This document shows, one piece after another, positions 12,600 through 21,700 of a DNA stretch of 64,000 bases. Within the stretch, counting starts at the first letter, position 1, and each line of letters begins with the position of its first letter. This DNA comes from DAIMFL01 sp964372215 (GTDB lineage: Bacteria > Pseudomonadota > Alphaproteobacteria > Dongiales > Dongiaceae). The notes below the pieces were generated by a model. It searched no databases, was not told the DNA's origin, and saw only the letters and a program-made list of their open reading frames with translations. Location: positions 1 through 64,000 of the forward strand of contig CAYJQC010000010.1 in the NCBI GenBank assembly GCA_964372215.1, in the 5' to 3' direction. The position numbers and the translations under genes are program-made.

Positions 12600-13007
12600 T
12601 CAGCGCAGGATGTCGATGGTGCGCATGATCATGGTGCGCGACGCTTCGATCACCTTCAGGTTGGCTTCGTAGCTGCGCTGCGCCTCGCGCATGTCGGAAA
12701 GCTCGATCAGCGTGTTGACGTTGGGCAGCTTGACATAGCCCTTGTCGTCGGCGGCGGGGTGCTCGGGCTCGTAGCGCAGCTCGAACTCGCCGGGATCGCC
12801 GATGATGCGATCGACCTTGACGGTATCGACGCCGAGCGCGCGGTCGAGGGTATTCTTGAAGGTCATCACCTGGCGGCGATAGGGATCGCCGCCCGGTGTC
12901 TTGGACAGCGAATCTGCGTTCGCCATGTTCTCGGCGATGACGCGCAGGCGACTACCCTGCGCCTTCATCCCCGCCGCGGAAATGCGGAGGGATTCAACGA
13001 GATCCAT
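12600..13007 (-). CDS. flgC: Flagellar proximal rod protein FlgC
   Basis: FlgC (135 residues) builds the proximal rod in the periplasm. The N-terminal rod/hook motif reads SLRISAAGMKAQGSRLRVIAENMANADS, and the C-terminal helix reads VNTLIELSDMREAQRSYEANLKVIEASRTM, as in all axial proteins. It lies 66 nt after flgB, with fliE downstream. Confidence 0.96.
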   Translation of the reverse strand: MDLVESLRISAAGMKAQGSRLRVIAENMANADSLSKTPGGDPYRRQVMTFKNTLDRALGVDTVKVDRIIGDPGEFELRYEPEHPAADDKGYVKLPNVNTLIELSDMREAQRSYEANLKVIEASRTMIMRTIDILR

Positions 13008-13073
13008 CGTTCCGTGTCTCCGTCACCTGCCTGGCCTGGCTACCCCCGCTACCTGCGGAGGGCGACCCGGCCC

Positions 13074-13478
13074 TCAGGTGCGGCCGATCGCGGTTTTGAT
13101 CATGTCGACGTGCTTGCGATACAGGTTGGTGATGAGCTGGTAGTCCATCTGCGTCTCGGCCACCTTCATCATCTGCTCCTCGAGGACGACCGAGTTGCCG
13201 TCGGGGGCGACCTCGTAGCTCTTGCGCTGCTCCTCGGCGCGGAACGGCGTCGGCCGGCGGGTGGCGGTCCCGGCCATGTGCAGGGCGCTGGTGAGCGCCG
13301 GTTCCACCGGGGCGACCCGCTTCAGGGTCTCGCCGAAGCCCATCGGCTTCAGGTCCTGCGGCGTGTAGTCCGGCGTATTGGCGTTGGCGATGTTCTGCGA
13401 CAGCACGTCCTGGCGCTGGCCGAGCCAGGACATGCGGCGCGTCAGAAGATCGAAGATGGGAAGCTTGCCGAGGTCCAT
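13074..13478 (-). CDS. flgB: Flagellar proximal rod protein FlgB
   Basis: FlgB (134 residues) is the first rod subunit. The rod motif VLSQNIANANTPDYTPQDLKPM is near the N-terminus, and the C-terminal helix ends YRKHVDMIKTAIGRT. The frame is open far upstream, but the ATG at 13478 gives the family start MDLGKLPIFDLL. It is the first gene of the minus-strand operon running through flhB. A CtrA-like box lies 85-100 nt upstream. It diverges from csrA. Confidence 0.94.
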   Translation of the reverse strand: MDLGKLPIFDLLTRRMSWLGQRQDVLSQNIANANTPDYTPQDLKPMGFGETLKRVAPVEPALTSALHMAGTATRRPTPFRAEEQRKSYEVAPDGNSVVLEEQMMKVAETQMDYQLITNLYRKHVDMIKTAIGRT

Positions 13479-13562
13479 GCGCGGGCCGCCTCTGCGCCGA
13501 ATCGCACGCTCGGCCGGCCCGGCGGCGACGGTTGCAGCAGCCGGCAGTATCCATGTGCGCTT

Positions 13563-13578
13563 GTTAATAATCCGTAAA
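13563..13578 (-). promoter_or_regulatory. CtrA-like box upstream of flgB
   Basis: Read on the minus strand this is TTTA-CGGATTA-TTAAC, one base from the CtrA consensus TTAA-N7-TTAAC. It lies 85 nt upstream of the flgB start in an unusually AT-rich patch. Confidence 0.55.
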
Positions 13579-13658
13579 AACGCTAAATACACCCGAGGAT
13601 CGGCGGCCCGGCCAGGGGACGGGGCGGGACGGGACGGCCGAGGGGGGCGGGAGCGGAT

Positions 13659-13883
13659 ATGCTCTATTTGACGCGCAAGGTCGGCGAGTCGGTCATCATC
13701 AATGACAACATCGAAGTGACCGTCATCGAGGTGCGCGGCAAGTCCATAAAGCTGGGATTCACCTTTCCGCCGGAGGCGACCGTGCTGCGGCGCGAAATCC
13801 ACGAGCGGATCCAGGCCGAGAACCGGGCCGCGCTGGAGGCCGCCCAGCTGGTCAGCGCCCTGGGCGACAAGCCCGAGAGCTGA
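13659..13883 (+). CDS. csrA: Translational regulator CsrA
   Basis: CsrA (74 residues) is a dimeric RNA-binding protein that binds GGA-containing hairpins and blocks translation, classically of flagellin mRNA. The N-terminus MLYLTRKVGESVIINDNIEVTVIEVRG and the RNA-contact segment REIHERIQAEN match the family. Length is slightly above the usual 61-70. Its antagonist FliW is encoded at 37544, which suggests the FliW-CsrA-flagellin feedback circuit. It stands alone between divergent flgB and the next operon. Confidence 0.96.
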   Translation: MLYLTRKVGESVIINDNIEVTVIEVRGKSIKLGFTFPPEATVLRREIHERIQAENRAALEAAQLVSALGDKPES

Positions 13884-13921
13884 AGCCCGGCGCCACGCTG
13901 CCCAGCAGCCGGCAAAGGCGC

Positions 13922-13936
13922 TTAAACGATTATTAA
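13922..13936 (+). promoter_or_regulatory. CtrA-like box upstream of the flhB paralogue/fliOP operon
   Basis: TTAA-ACGATTA-TTAA matches both halves of the CtrA consensus with the correct 7-nt spacer. It lies 56 nt upstream of the TTG start at 13992, in the csrA-operon gap. Confidence 0.55.
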
Positions 13937-13991
13937 TCATGAGCCTGGAAACTGCGGTCTGGATAGTCCGGAACCGCAGGATCAGGACGCC

Positions 13992-14447
13992 TTGACCGAT
14001 CGCCGGCCGAACGTTGCCGCCCTCCAGGCGGCCGGATATGCAGTCGCGGCGCCGCCCGCCTCCCCTGCCGACGGCGTCCACGGGCGAGGCGCGCTCGCCG
14101 AGCATCTCGAAAATCTCGACCAGCGCCGGCGCCAGATCGCCGTCGCGCTGCACTACGACCAGCGCGGCTCCGACTTGCCGCGGGTGGTCGCCACCGGAAC
14201 CGGCGGGGTCGCCGCGCAGATCCTGGAAGCGGCCTTCGCCGCCGGGGTCAAGGTGCGCGAGGACGCCGATCTCGCCGAGATTCTCGCCGCCGTCGACGTC
14301 GACCGCGAGATCCCGCTCGAGGCGCTCGCCGCGGTCGCCGAGATCCTGTCCTACGTCTATCGCGCCAATGGCGGCGGCGAGCCGGCGCAGCGTCCCGCCC
14401 CGTCGGCGGCGCCCGGCGGAACCGGCGCGCCCGCCGCAGGAAGCTGA
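13992..14447 (+). CDS. FlhB C-terminal domain paralogue (FlhX-like)
   Basis: A 151-residue soluble protein resembling only the cytoplasmic domain of FlhB/YscU. RRRQIAVALHYDQRGSDLPRVVATGTG aligns with the region just after the NPTH cleavage site, and ILSYVYRAN with the FlhB C-terminal helix. The transmembrane part and the NPTH motif are absent, so it is already in the form of the cleaved fragment. Such free-standing FlhB_C proteins occur in other flagellated bacteria and can partly replace the cleaved fragment in export switching; that role here is inference. TTG start with AGGA nearby. First gene of an operon ending in fliP. Confidence 0.75.
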   Translation: MTDRRPNVAALQAAGYAVAAPPASPADGVHGRGALAEHLENLDQRRRQIAVALHYDQRGSDLPRVVATGTGGVAAQILEAAFAAGVKVREDADLAEILAAVDVDREIPLEALAAVAEILSYVYRANGGGEPAQRPAPSAAPGGTGAPAAGS

Positions 14448-14457
14448 GGAATCCGAC

Positions 14458-14799
14458 ATGTCCGAGATCGCCACCATTCGCGCCGGCATCGAGCAGATTT
14501 CGACCATGGTCGACGCCGCCCGCCGCCTGGTCGCCGACGGCCATCTCGTCGACCTGCGCACCCTCGAGGCGCGGGTCGAGACCTTCTGCACCGCCTTGCG
14601 CAATACCTCTGCCGACGCTGCCCGGGAGCTGCGTCCGGCGATGCTCGGCATGATCGACGAGCTCGGCCGGCTCGACCAGGCGGTCCGCACCAGCCAGACC
14701 GAGACCGCGGCCAAGCTGGGCGAGACCCTGGCCCGGCGGCGCGCCGCCTCCGCCTATACCGGTTCGCCGGCCGCCGAGCCGCCCAAGCCGGCCGGCTAG
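14458..14799 (+). CDS. Small helical protein of the fliOP operon
   Basis: A 113-residue, mostly helical protein that I do not firmly recognise. The ATG at 14458 has GAGGAA about 6 nt upstream and follows the FlhB paralogue by 10 nt. The sequence has heptad-like spacing (MSEIATIRAGIEQISTMV, then LRTLEARVETFCTALRN) and ends in a basic stretch followed by an Ala/Pro tail. Size, helices and position between export-apparatus genes suggest an export chaperone or FliT/FlgN-like function; this is a guess. Confidence 0.6.
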   Translation: MSEIATIRAGIEQISTMVDAARRLVADGHLVDLRTLEARVETFCTALRNTSADAARELRPAMLGMIDELGRLDQAVRTSQTETAAKLGETLARRRAASAYTGSPAAEPPKPAG

Positions 14800-14867
14800 C
14801 GCGCCCCGTCCCCTAGCCCTCCAATAGGGCCGCGCCCGGCCGGGCCGCGCCCCACAGATCGGCGTCC

Positions 14868-15197
14868 ATGGATCTCGACATAATCCTCCGTTTCCTGCTG
14901 GCCCTGGTGTTCGTCCTGGCCCTGATCGGCCTGTTCGCCTGGGCGGCGCGGCGCTTCGGCCTGACCGGCCGGCTCGGCGCGGTGGTCGGCAAGAGCCGCC
15001 GCCTGCGCATCGTCGAGGTGGAGCCGCTCGACCCGAAGACCCGGCTGGTGCTGCTGCGCCGCGACGAGGTCGAGCACCTGGTGCTGCTCGGGCCGGGCGG
15101 CGGGCTGGTGATCGAGGCGGGCATCCGCGACGGCGGCGGCTTCGCCGCGGCCATGAGCGACGCCGCGGCGGCGACCCCGGACGGCCCGGCGCCATGA
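14868..15197 (+). CDS. fliO: Flagellar biosynthesis protein FliO
   Basis: FliO (109 residues) is a bitopic membrane protein that scaffolds assembly of the FliP ring. One transmembrane segment is at about 7-27 (LRFLLALVFVLALIGLFAW), followed by a basic patch and the cytoplasmic beta region LRIVEVEPLDPKTRLVLLRRDEVEHLVLLGPGG that is typical of FliO. Its TGA overlaps the fliP ATG (ATGA), so the two are translationally coupled. Confidence 0.9.
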   Translation: MDLDIILRFLLALVFVLALIGLFAWAARRFGLTGRLGAVVGKSRRLRIVEVEPLDPKTRLVLLRRDEVEHLVLLGPGGGLVIEAGIRDGGGFAAAMSDAAAATPDGPAP

Positions 15198-15994
15198 CGG
15201 CTGCGACCGCGCCGAAGATCGTTCGGGACGCGCCGGCACCCGGCCAACGTCCCGCCCTCCACCGCCTATGGCGCGGCCTGCTGGCCGCCGCCCCGATAGT
15301 GCTCGCCACCCTGCCGGCGGCGGCGCAGTCGGTCACCCTCGACCTCGGCGACGAGGGCGGCACCACCGGACGGATCGTCGAGATCATCGCCCTGTTCACC
15401 GTGCTCAGCCTGGCGCCGGGCATCCTGGTGACGGTGACCTCGTTCACCCGGATCGTCGTGGTCCTTTCGTTCCTGCGCGGCGCGCTCGGCATCCAGCAGA
15501 CCCCGCCCAACATCGTGATGATCAGCCTGGCGCTGTTCCTCTCCGCCTTCGTCATGGCGCCGACCCTGGAGCGCTCCTACAACGACGGCATCCTGCCGCT
15601 GATCAACGAACAGATCGACCAGGCGACGGCGCTGCAGCGCGCGATCGTGCCGATCCACGAATTCATGATGAGCCAGGTGCGGGAAAAGGACCTGGCGCTG
15701 TTCATGGACATGGCCGGGGTCGGCGAGGTCGCGACGCCCGAGGACACGCCGCTCCAGGCACTGATCCCGGCCTTCATGATCAGCGAGCTGCACCGCGCGT
15801 TCGAGATCGGCTTCCTGATCTACGTGCCGTTCCTGATCATCGACATGGTGGTGGCCTCGATCCTGATGTCGATGGGCATGATGATGCTGCCCCCGGTGAT
15901 GATCTCGCTGCCGTTCAAGTTGATCTTCTTCGTGCTGATCGACGGCTGGTTCCTGATCTCCGGCAGCCTGGTCAGGAGCTTTGGCGTCGGATAG
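15194..15994 (+). CDS. fliP: Flagellar export gate protein FliP
   Basis: FliP (266 residues) is the core pentameric gate of the flagellar export apparatus. A cleavable signal peptide precedes QSVTLDLGDEGG; the long leader before it (residues 1-42) includes a basic stretch and a hydrophobic core. The family signatures SFTRIVVVLSFLRGALGIQQTPPN and FEIGFLIYVPFLIIDMVVASILMSMGMMMLPP are intact. It overlaps fliO by 4 nt. Its TAG lies inside the edge of a palindromic repeat. Confidence 0.97.
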   Translation: MTAATAPKIVRDAPAPGQRPALHRLWRGLLAAAPIVLATLPAAAQSVTLDLGDEGGTTGRIVEIIALFTVLSLAPGILVTVTSFTRIVVVLSFLRGALGIQQTPPNIVMISLALFLSAFVMAPTLERSYNDGILPLINEQIDQATALQRAIVPIHEFMMSQVREKDLALFMDMAGVGEVATPEDTPLQALIPAFMISELHRAFEIGFLIYVPFLIIDMVVASILMSMGMMMLPPVMISLPFKLIFFVLIDGWFLISGSLVRSFGVG

Positions 15995-16042
15995 AGCACG
16001 ATCCGATCAGGTTGGCCCAACCTGATCGGTGAATCACCCTCT
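15993..16042. repeat. Palindromic intergenic repeat after fliP
   Basis: A perfect palindrome with 13-bp arms (16003-16015 and 16017-16029) around a single C, framed by AGAG at 15993 and CTCT at 16042. This matches a dispersed palindromic repeat type widespread in alphaproteobacterial intergenic DNA (AGAG...GATCAGGTTGG...). It would form a strong hairpin at the end of the fliOP transcript but has no T-tract. Confidence 0.75.
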
Positions 16043-16054
16043 AGACGCGGCCGC

Positions 16055-16201
16055 CTACAGGTGGCTCTTGAACCAGTCGCGCTGGGCCGCCGAGGAGATC
16101 TCGAACGGCGTTGGCGCGAGGCGCGCGATGCAGCTCGAGGGCTCGTACGCGGTGAGCAGCTCCAGCGAGTGCAGCGTCGCCTCGTTCTTCCAGTTGGTTT
16201 C
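16055..16201 (-). pseudogene. Remnant of an alpha/beta-hydrolase gene (3' end)
   Basis: This minus-strand frame reads ETNWKNEATLHSLELL, then AYEPSSCIARLAPTPFEI and a terminal AAQRDWFKSHL before a TAG. It resembles the last part of a dienelactone-hydrolase-like protein, with WKNEATLRSLE near the cap region and ARDWFxxHL at the C-terminus. The segment that should hold the catalytic Asp and His, between RLAPTP and AAQRDWF, seems deleted, and the upstream part is gone. It starts abruptly with no start codon. Confidence 0.5.
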
Positions 16202-16242
16202 GTGGCTCCGCCTTCGCGCGGCTCACGCGGTCGGCGGGAAAG

Positions 16243-16314
16243 CTACGTGCGCTCCAACAGCCGTTCCCGTGCTTCGAGGTCGCACAGGTGATAGTCGATC
16301 AGCTCGCCGAGCCG
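16243..16314 (-). pseudogene. Unrecognised gene 3' fragment
   Basis: Between two broken genes, the minus strand reads RLGELIDYHLCDLEARERLLERT and then a TAG. It looks like the helical C-terminal end of a real protein rather than random translation, but it is too short to name. Upstream it runs into the coding sequence of the plus-strand fragment, so the rest of the gene is missing. Confidence 0.25.
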
Positions 16315-16805
16315 GCCGCGGCCGGCCGAAGCGGCGCTGGCGCCTCGCCGAGGCGACGCGGGGGCGCTTTCCCGACACCCATGCCGAGCTGGCGGTCGAC
16401 CTGATCGAGGCGGCGCGCGCCGAACTCGGCGACGGCGCGCTCGACCGGCTGATCGCGCGGCGCGAACGGGCGACCGTCGAGCGCTACGGCAAGGCCCTGG
16501 CGGCGTGCCGCCGGCTCGACCTCAAGGTGGCGAAGCTGGCCGAGCTGCGCAGCGCCGAAGGCTACATGGCCGAGATGAAACCTGCCGAGGATGGCCGCGA
16601 CTACCTGCTGATCGAGAACCACTGCCCGATCTGTGCCGCGGCGCGCGCCTGCCAGGGCTTCTGCCGGGCCGAGCTGGAAGTGTTCCAGATGGCGCTGGGT
16701 CCCGGCGCCACGATCGAGCGCAGCGAGCACCTGCTCGCCGGCGCGCGATGCTGCAGCTACCGCATCACGCCGCGCCACCGGAGCGCCGCGCGAGGCGTGG
16801 CCTAG
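16314..16805 (+). pseudogene. Truncated SufR-like transcriptional regulator
   Basis: This frame encodes the second half of a DeoR/SufR-like winged-helix regulator. It begins at GRGRPKRRWRLAEATRGRFPDTHAEL, the wing and linker, continues through a helical middle, and ends with a cysteine cluster (ENHCPICAAARACQGFCRAELE, then ARCCSYRI) that in relatives binds a metal or Fe-S cluster. The helix-turn-helix that should precede GRPKRRW is missing. Although the frame stays open upstream to 16029, that stretch is antisense to the hydrolase remnant and looks like chance coding. A truncated, probably non-functional gene is most likely; use of a later start such as the ATG at 16566 cannot be excluded. 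Confidence 0.6.
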
Positions 16806-17065
16806 AATCGCGTCTCCGACCGAAGCGTCCAGATACGAATAGCTGCGCCCGCCGTCGACGTGGCGCGCGCCTTGCGGACCACGCGGTTACCGCGCCGTCG
16901 GGCGATTTCCCGGCTTGTTGCCCTCGCCATCGTCAGTCAAGATGCTCGATAGGACACCAAACTAGACGCTGGCGGAACTGCGGCCAGAATGCGGCCCAGA
17001 CGCCGCAAGCCGGCGGCGCCCGGTCCACCCGCGTTCACAGTGTCGTCGAGAGCAGAGAGCAGACC

Positions 17066-18748
17066 ATGGCCACGGCCGATGCAAGCCTCTTGATTCCGGC
17101 GGCTCTGGTCGTGGTCGTCGCGTTGATGTACCTGCGGGCAGCGCGCGCTAGCAGGCGCGCCAACGCGCAGCTCGATCGGCTGCGCGAATCCCTCGAGGAG
17201 CAGCAATGGATCCTGCGGGCGGTGCTGGACACGGTTCCCGCGGCCATCAACCTCAAGGACTCGCGTGGCCGCTACCGGTTCGTCAACAAGTTCCTGGCGG
17301 ATCTCTACGGCACCACCCCCGAGGAGGCGGCCACGCAATGGAACCGCGTCCAGGATGAACAGGATGCCGGAATGCAACCGAGCGTGATCCTTCCCAAGGA
17401 TCCCTATGACTACGAGATCGTCGCCGCCGCGGACCGTCAGGTGCTGGAGACGGGATTGCGGCGGGATTTCGTGGATACCCGCTACGACATCGACTGTCGC
17501 GGCGAGATCTGGTTTTCCAGCAAGCTTCCGCTGGTCGACCAAAGATCCGGCGCCAAGTACGTCCTGACCGTCGCCTTCGACGTGACCGGCCAGAGAGAGA
17601 CCGAGGACAAGCTCCGGCAATCGCAGAAAATGGAGGCGATCGGGCAGTTGACCGGGGGCATCGCCCATGACTTCAACAATCTGCTGACCATCATCATCGG
17701 AAACACCGAGCTGGTCCTGGAGAACCCGCCGGAAGACCCGCGCCACGATGAACGCATCCGCACCGCATTGGAGGCCGCGGAGCGCGGCGCCGGGCTGACC
17801 CACAGGCTGCTGGCGTTCGCGCGGCAGCAGCCGCTCCGTCCCGTCAGCATGGACTTGAACGAAATCATTCTGGGCGTGCGTACGCTGCTGGCGCGCGCAC
17901 TGGGTGAGCAGATCGAGATCGAGATTTTCGCCACCCCCGGGCTCTGGCGATGCGTCGCCGACCCGTCGCAGGTCGAGAACGCGGTTCTCAACCTGGCGAT
18001 CAACGCCCGCGATGCCATGCCGGAAGGCGGCAAGCTGACCATCGAAACGGCAAATGTTCGGATGGAGGAGGATGAGGCCGCGCAGATCGCGATGACGCCC
18101 GGGCAGTATGTCTTGCTCGCGGTGACCGACAATGGCGCCGGCATGACGGAGGAGGTGAAGCGCAAGGCGTTCGAGCCGTTCTTCACCACCAAGGAATTCG
18201 GCAAGGGCAGCGGACTGGGCCTCGCCATGATCTACGGCTTCGCCCAGCAGTCCGGTGGTCATGTGAAGATCTACAGTGAGCTGGACCTAGGCACCTCGGT
18301 GAAGATCTACTTGCCGCGGTCGCACGAGGAACAGCAACCGGCCATGCCCGAGGACCCGAGCGATGCCCTGCCCGCGGGCAAGGGTCAGCTCGTCCTGGTG
18401 GTCGAGGACGACGCGAACCTGCGTCAGCTTGCGGTCACCTATCTCGACAGTCTCGGCTTTCGGGTCATCGAGGCCGCCAGCGGGCCGGAGGCGATCGCCC
18501 TGGCCGGGCGGTGCCAGCAGGTCGAGCTGCTGTTGACCGATGTGGCGCTTCCCGGCGGCATGAATGGCCAGCAGCTCTCGGCGATCCTGAACACGAAGCT
18601 GCCGGGCCTCCGCACGCTGTTCATGTCGGGATACACGAACAACGCCATCTTTCATCACGGACGCCTGGACTCCGGCGTCCAGTTGCTGCAGAAGCCGTTC
18701 CGCAAGAGCGACCTGGCAAGAGCCGTCGAGAAGGCGCTCGAAGACTGA
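17066..18748 (+). CDS. PAS-domain hybrid sensor histidine kinase
   Basis: A 560-residue hybrid kinase. One N-terminal transmembrane segment (about 8-25) is followed by a short coiled region, a PAS domain (about 50-175, AVLDTVPAAINLKDSRGRYRFVN), HisKA with GGIAHDFNN (H201), and an ATPase domain with N box NLAINARDAM and GSGLGLAMIYGFA. A C-terminal receiver has LLLTDVALPGG (D492) and the LQKPF lysine. It has the same general layout as CckA but is shorter, with a single PAS. It stands alone between gene debris and the convergent TPR gene, so its partner is unknown. The ATG at 17066 has GAGAG upstream. Confidence 0.85.
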   Translation: MATADASLLIPAALVVVVALMYLRAARASRRANAQLDRLRESLEEQQWILRAVLDTVPAAINLKDSRGRYRFVNKFLADLYGTTPEEAATQWNRVQDEQDAGMQPSVILPKDPYDYEIVAAADRQVLETGLRRDFVDTRYDIDCRGEIWFSSKLPLVDQRSGAKYVLTVAFDVTGQRETEDKLRQSQKMEAIGQLTGGIAHDFNNLLTIIIGNTELVLENPPEDPRHDERIRTALEAAERGAGLTHRLLAFARQQPLRPVSMDLNEIILGVRTLLARALGEQIEIEIFATPGLWRCVADPSQVENAVLNLAINARDAMPEGGKLTIETANVRMEEDEAAQIAMTPGQYVLLAVTDNGAGMTEEVKRKAFEPFFTTKEFGKGSGLGLAMIYGFAQQSGGHVKIYSELDLGTSVKIYLPRSHEEQQPAMPEDPSDALPAGKGQLVLVVEDDANLRQLAVTYLDSLGFRVIEAASGPEAIALAGRCQQVELLLTDVALPGGMNGQQLSAILNTKLPGLRTLFMSGYTNNAIFHHGRLDSGVQLLQKPFRKSDLARAVEKALED

Positions 18749-18774
18749 AGGCGTGCTGAAGCCACCCCGGGCGG

Positions 18775-21700
18775 TCAGTTGGCGGCGGGCGCCGCCACAG
18801 CCGCCGGCGGGGCCGACCCATCGGGCGTCATAGCCGCCGTCTGCAGCTTGGCACGGTAGTCGGTGATGAAGCCTTCCAGCCGGTTCACGGCGGCAAGCTG
18901 CTCAGCGATCGAGCGCGTCACCATGTCGTCACCGGCATTGTCGCTAAGCAGCTTGAACGGCTCGGCGTAGTCGGTCCCGGCCATCGCCTCGCCGTATCGC
19001 GCGGCGAGTTCGCCGAGGGCGGCGCCGTCGCCCGACAGGGTCAAGGCGATCGCCTGGTTGAGCACGAAGCCGGCGCGCTCCGGATCGAGCTTGCCGTCTG
19101 CCGCCGGCGCGGCGCCGTCGAGGAGTTCGGCCATCGCCGCGGCGACGGCGGGCCATTCCTGCAGGCGCCACAGCATGTCGGCGCGCTGCACCGTCGCCGC
19201 GCGCGAATGGTCGCCCTCGAGCATCGCCAGCGCCTCGGCCGTCTGGCCGGCCTCGAACAGCGCGCGGACCTGGATCCGCAGCCGGTCGTCGGTCAGTCCC
19301 TCGGGCAGGCCGGGCGAGGCGCTGATCTCGAGCGCCTGAAGCGCATCGCCGGGACGCCGGTCCAGCAGGCGGATCTCGGCCAGCCGCGCGCCGATCTCGG
19401 CCCGCGCCGGGCCGCGCAGCCGGAAGCGGATCTGGTCGTCGAGCAGCTTGTCTGCGCGATCGAGCAGATCGACCTCGACCAGCCGCTCGGCGAGGCCGGC
19501 GATCATCCGGTCGCCGTCATCCCCTGGCGGAGTCAATTCGCGGAACTGATCGAACATCGACACCGCAACCAGGGGCGACACCTTGGACGCGCCGGCGCCC
19601 AGGTAGATCTCCTTGAAGGCGTCGGCCATCACGCCGGCGACCGCCTGCGCGTCGCGATGGTTCGGATAGGTGGTGACGGCCTGGCGCAGCATGGTGAGGC
19701 CTTCGCGCGGCTTGCCGTCCGCGAGATACAGCTCGCCCAGGCGGCGCTGCACGTCGAACTCGAACGGACCGCCGCGCCACAGAAAGCGCAGCCGCTCGAA
19801 GCGTTCGATCGCCTCCGCGGTGGTGATCTTGGCGTCGCGCAGCATCAGCTCGGTGAGTTCGAAGATGGCGCGGGCCCGGGTCGGCTGATGGCTGCTCTCG
19901 GTCAGCCGTTGCCAGATCCGTTCCGCCTCGCCCGCCTGGCCGCCGCGCTCGGCGCGCAGGCCTTCGAGGAAGGCGACCTGCGCCGCCTCGTCGGGGGTCG
20001 GCGCGTCGGCGCGCAGGGCATCGAGTTCGTCGAGCGCCCCCTGGAGGTCGCCGGACTCGATCCGGGCCTCGGCCCCGAGCAGTTGCAGCCGCGCGCGGAT
20101 CACATGGGGGTAGGCCGGAACCAGCGGCGCGGACCTGCGGAACCCGGCTGACGCCGCGTCCCAGGTCCCGCCTTCCGCGGCCAGCGCCGCGCGCCACAGC
20201 TCCGCCTCGGACTCGCCGTCGAGCATGCGGCCGTTCAACTCTTCGCCGGCCTTGGCCAGGTCGCCCTGAAGCAGGTGGCTGGCGCCGCCGAGCAGCTTCA
20301 GTTCGGGATCATCGCGCGGCGCGTTGATATCGCGCGCGATCAACTCGAACAGCCCGTTGGCCTCGGCCGCCAGGCCATGGGCGAAGTAGAAGCGCGCCAG
20401 GTCGAGACGCGCGATGCCCAGGCGTTCGGGCGTGGCCGCGACGATGGCCTGCTGCAGTTCCTGCCGCGCGGTGGCGAAGTCGGTGCCGTCGTGACGCCAG
20501 GCCGCCAGGTCGAACAGCCGGTTCGGCACCGGCACCGGCGACGCGGTCGCGGCCACCGTCGATGCCGGGTCGGATGGTGCGGACTCGCTCGAGATCAGCA
20601 GCCCCCCGGCGCGCGAGACCACGACGCCGCGTGGCGTCGATTCGACGGTGATGCCCTCGCTCAGCGGCTGGATCGCGATGCCCTGCTGGGTCGGCAGCAG
20701 CACGACCTCGGGCCACTGCCGGCCCTCGGCGACGCCGGTGCCGGCCGCGCGCACGGGCACCACGACCAGGCGGTCGCCGACTTCGGGATCGCGCAGTTCG
20801 ATCGGCGGCGCCGGATCGGTAACGGCCAGCAGCAGCCTGCCGCCGAGCGTGCCGGTCATTTCGCTCTGCTGGGGAATCTCGGCGAGCGGGCCTTCGGCCC
20901 GCGGCCGGAAGTCGATCGCCCAGTCGTTGCCGTCCGCGCGCAGCCGCGGCGTCACCACGCCATCGCCCGAGAACTGCAGAATGCTGGCGCTGTCATGCTG
21001 AACCTGCCGGACCTGCCCGAGCACCGGGTGCTGCGCCGCTTCGACCTGCTGCAGGTCGAAGCGCGTCTGCCGGTCGAACACCAGCCACACGACCCCGGCG
21101 CGCCGGAAGGCGGCGGCGGCAACCGGCGCGGGCCAGCCGACATGCAGGGTGGCGCCGCCGTCGTCGATATCGATGCGCACCGGCGTGATCGCGCCGGCAG
21201 CGTCTGCACTGGTCGCGGCTTTCGCCGGCGGCGCGGCGGCGGTCGCGGCGGCGCCCTGCGTCGGCGCGGCGGCTGGCGTATCGCTCTTGGCGGGTACGGC
21301 CGGCGGCGGCGCAGCGGCGGCGGTCGCCGCGGCGTCCGGAATGGTGGCCGATACGGTCGCCTGTGTAGTAGTCGGCGCAGCAGCGGGAGCCACGAGCGGG
21401 GTCGGCGCGGCAGGTGCCGGCGCGGCGACCGGCGGCACCAGCTGAATCGGTGCGCCGGGCGAGGACGGTGGTGGCGGATTGCCGGCGGGCGACGGCGGCG
21501 CCGACGCATAGCCGGGCGCGGCTTCGGACGCCGCATCCGCCGCTGGGCTCGGCGCCGAAGCGGGGCTGCCCGTGGCGATGGCGATGTCGATGACGATGCT
21601 GTTGCCATTGCGGAAATCGCGCAGGGTGGCGCCGGGCGGCAGCACCAGCCGCGCGATCACCCGGTCGGCCATCGGCGAGATCTCGATCGACGTCAGGCCC

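Noticed and set aside
16029..16313. Open frame in front of the SufR-like fragment, read as one 258-residue gene
   Set aside because: The first 95 residues are antisense to a recognisable hydrolase remnant and lack any helix-turn-helix, so the frame looks open by chance in GC-rich DNA.
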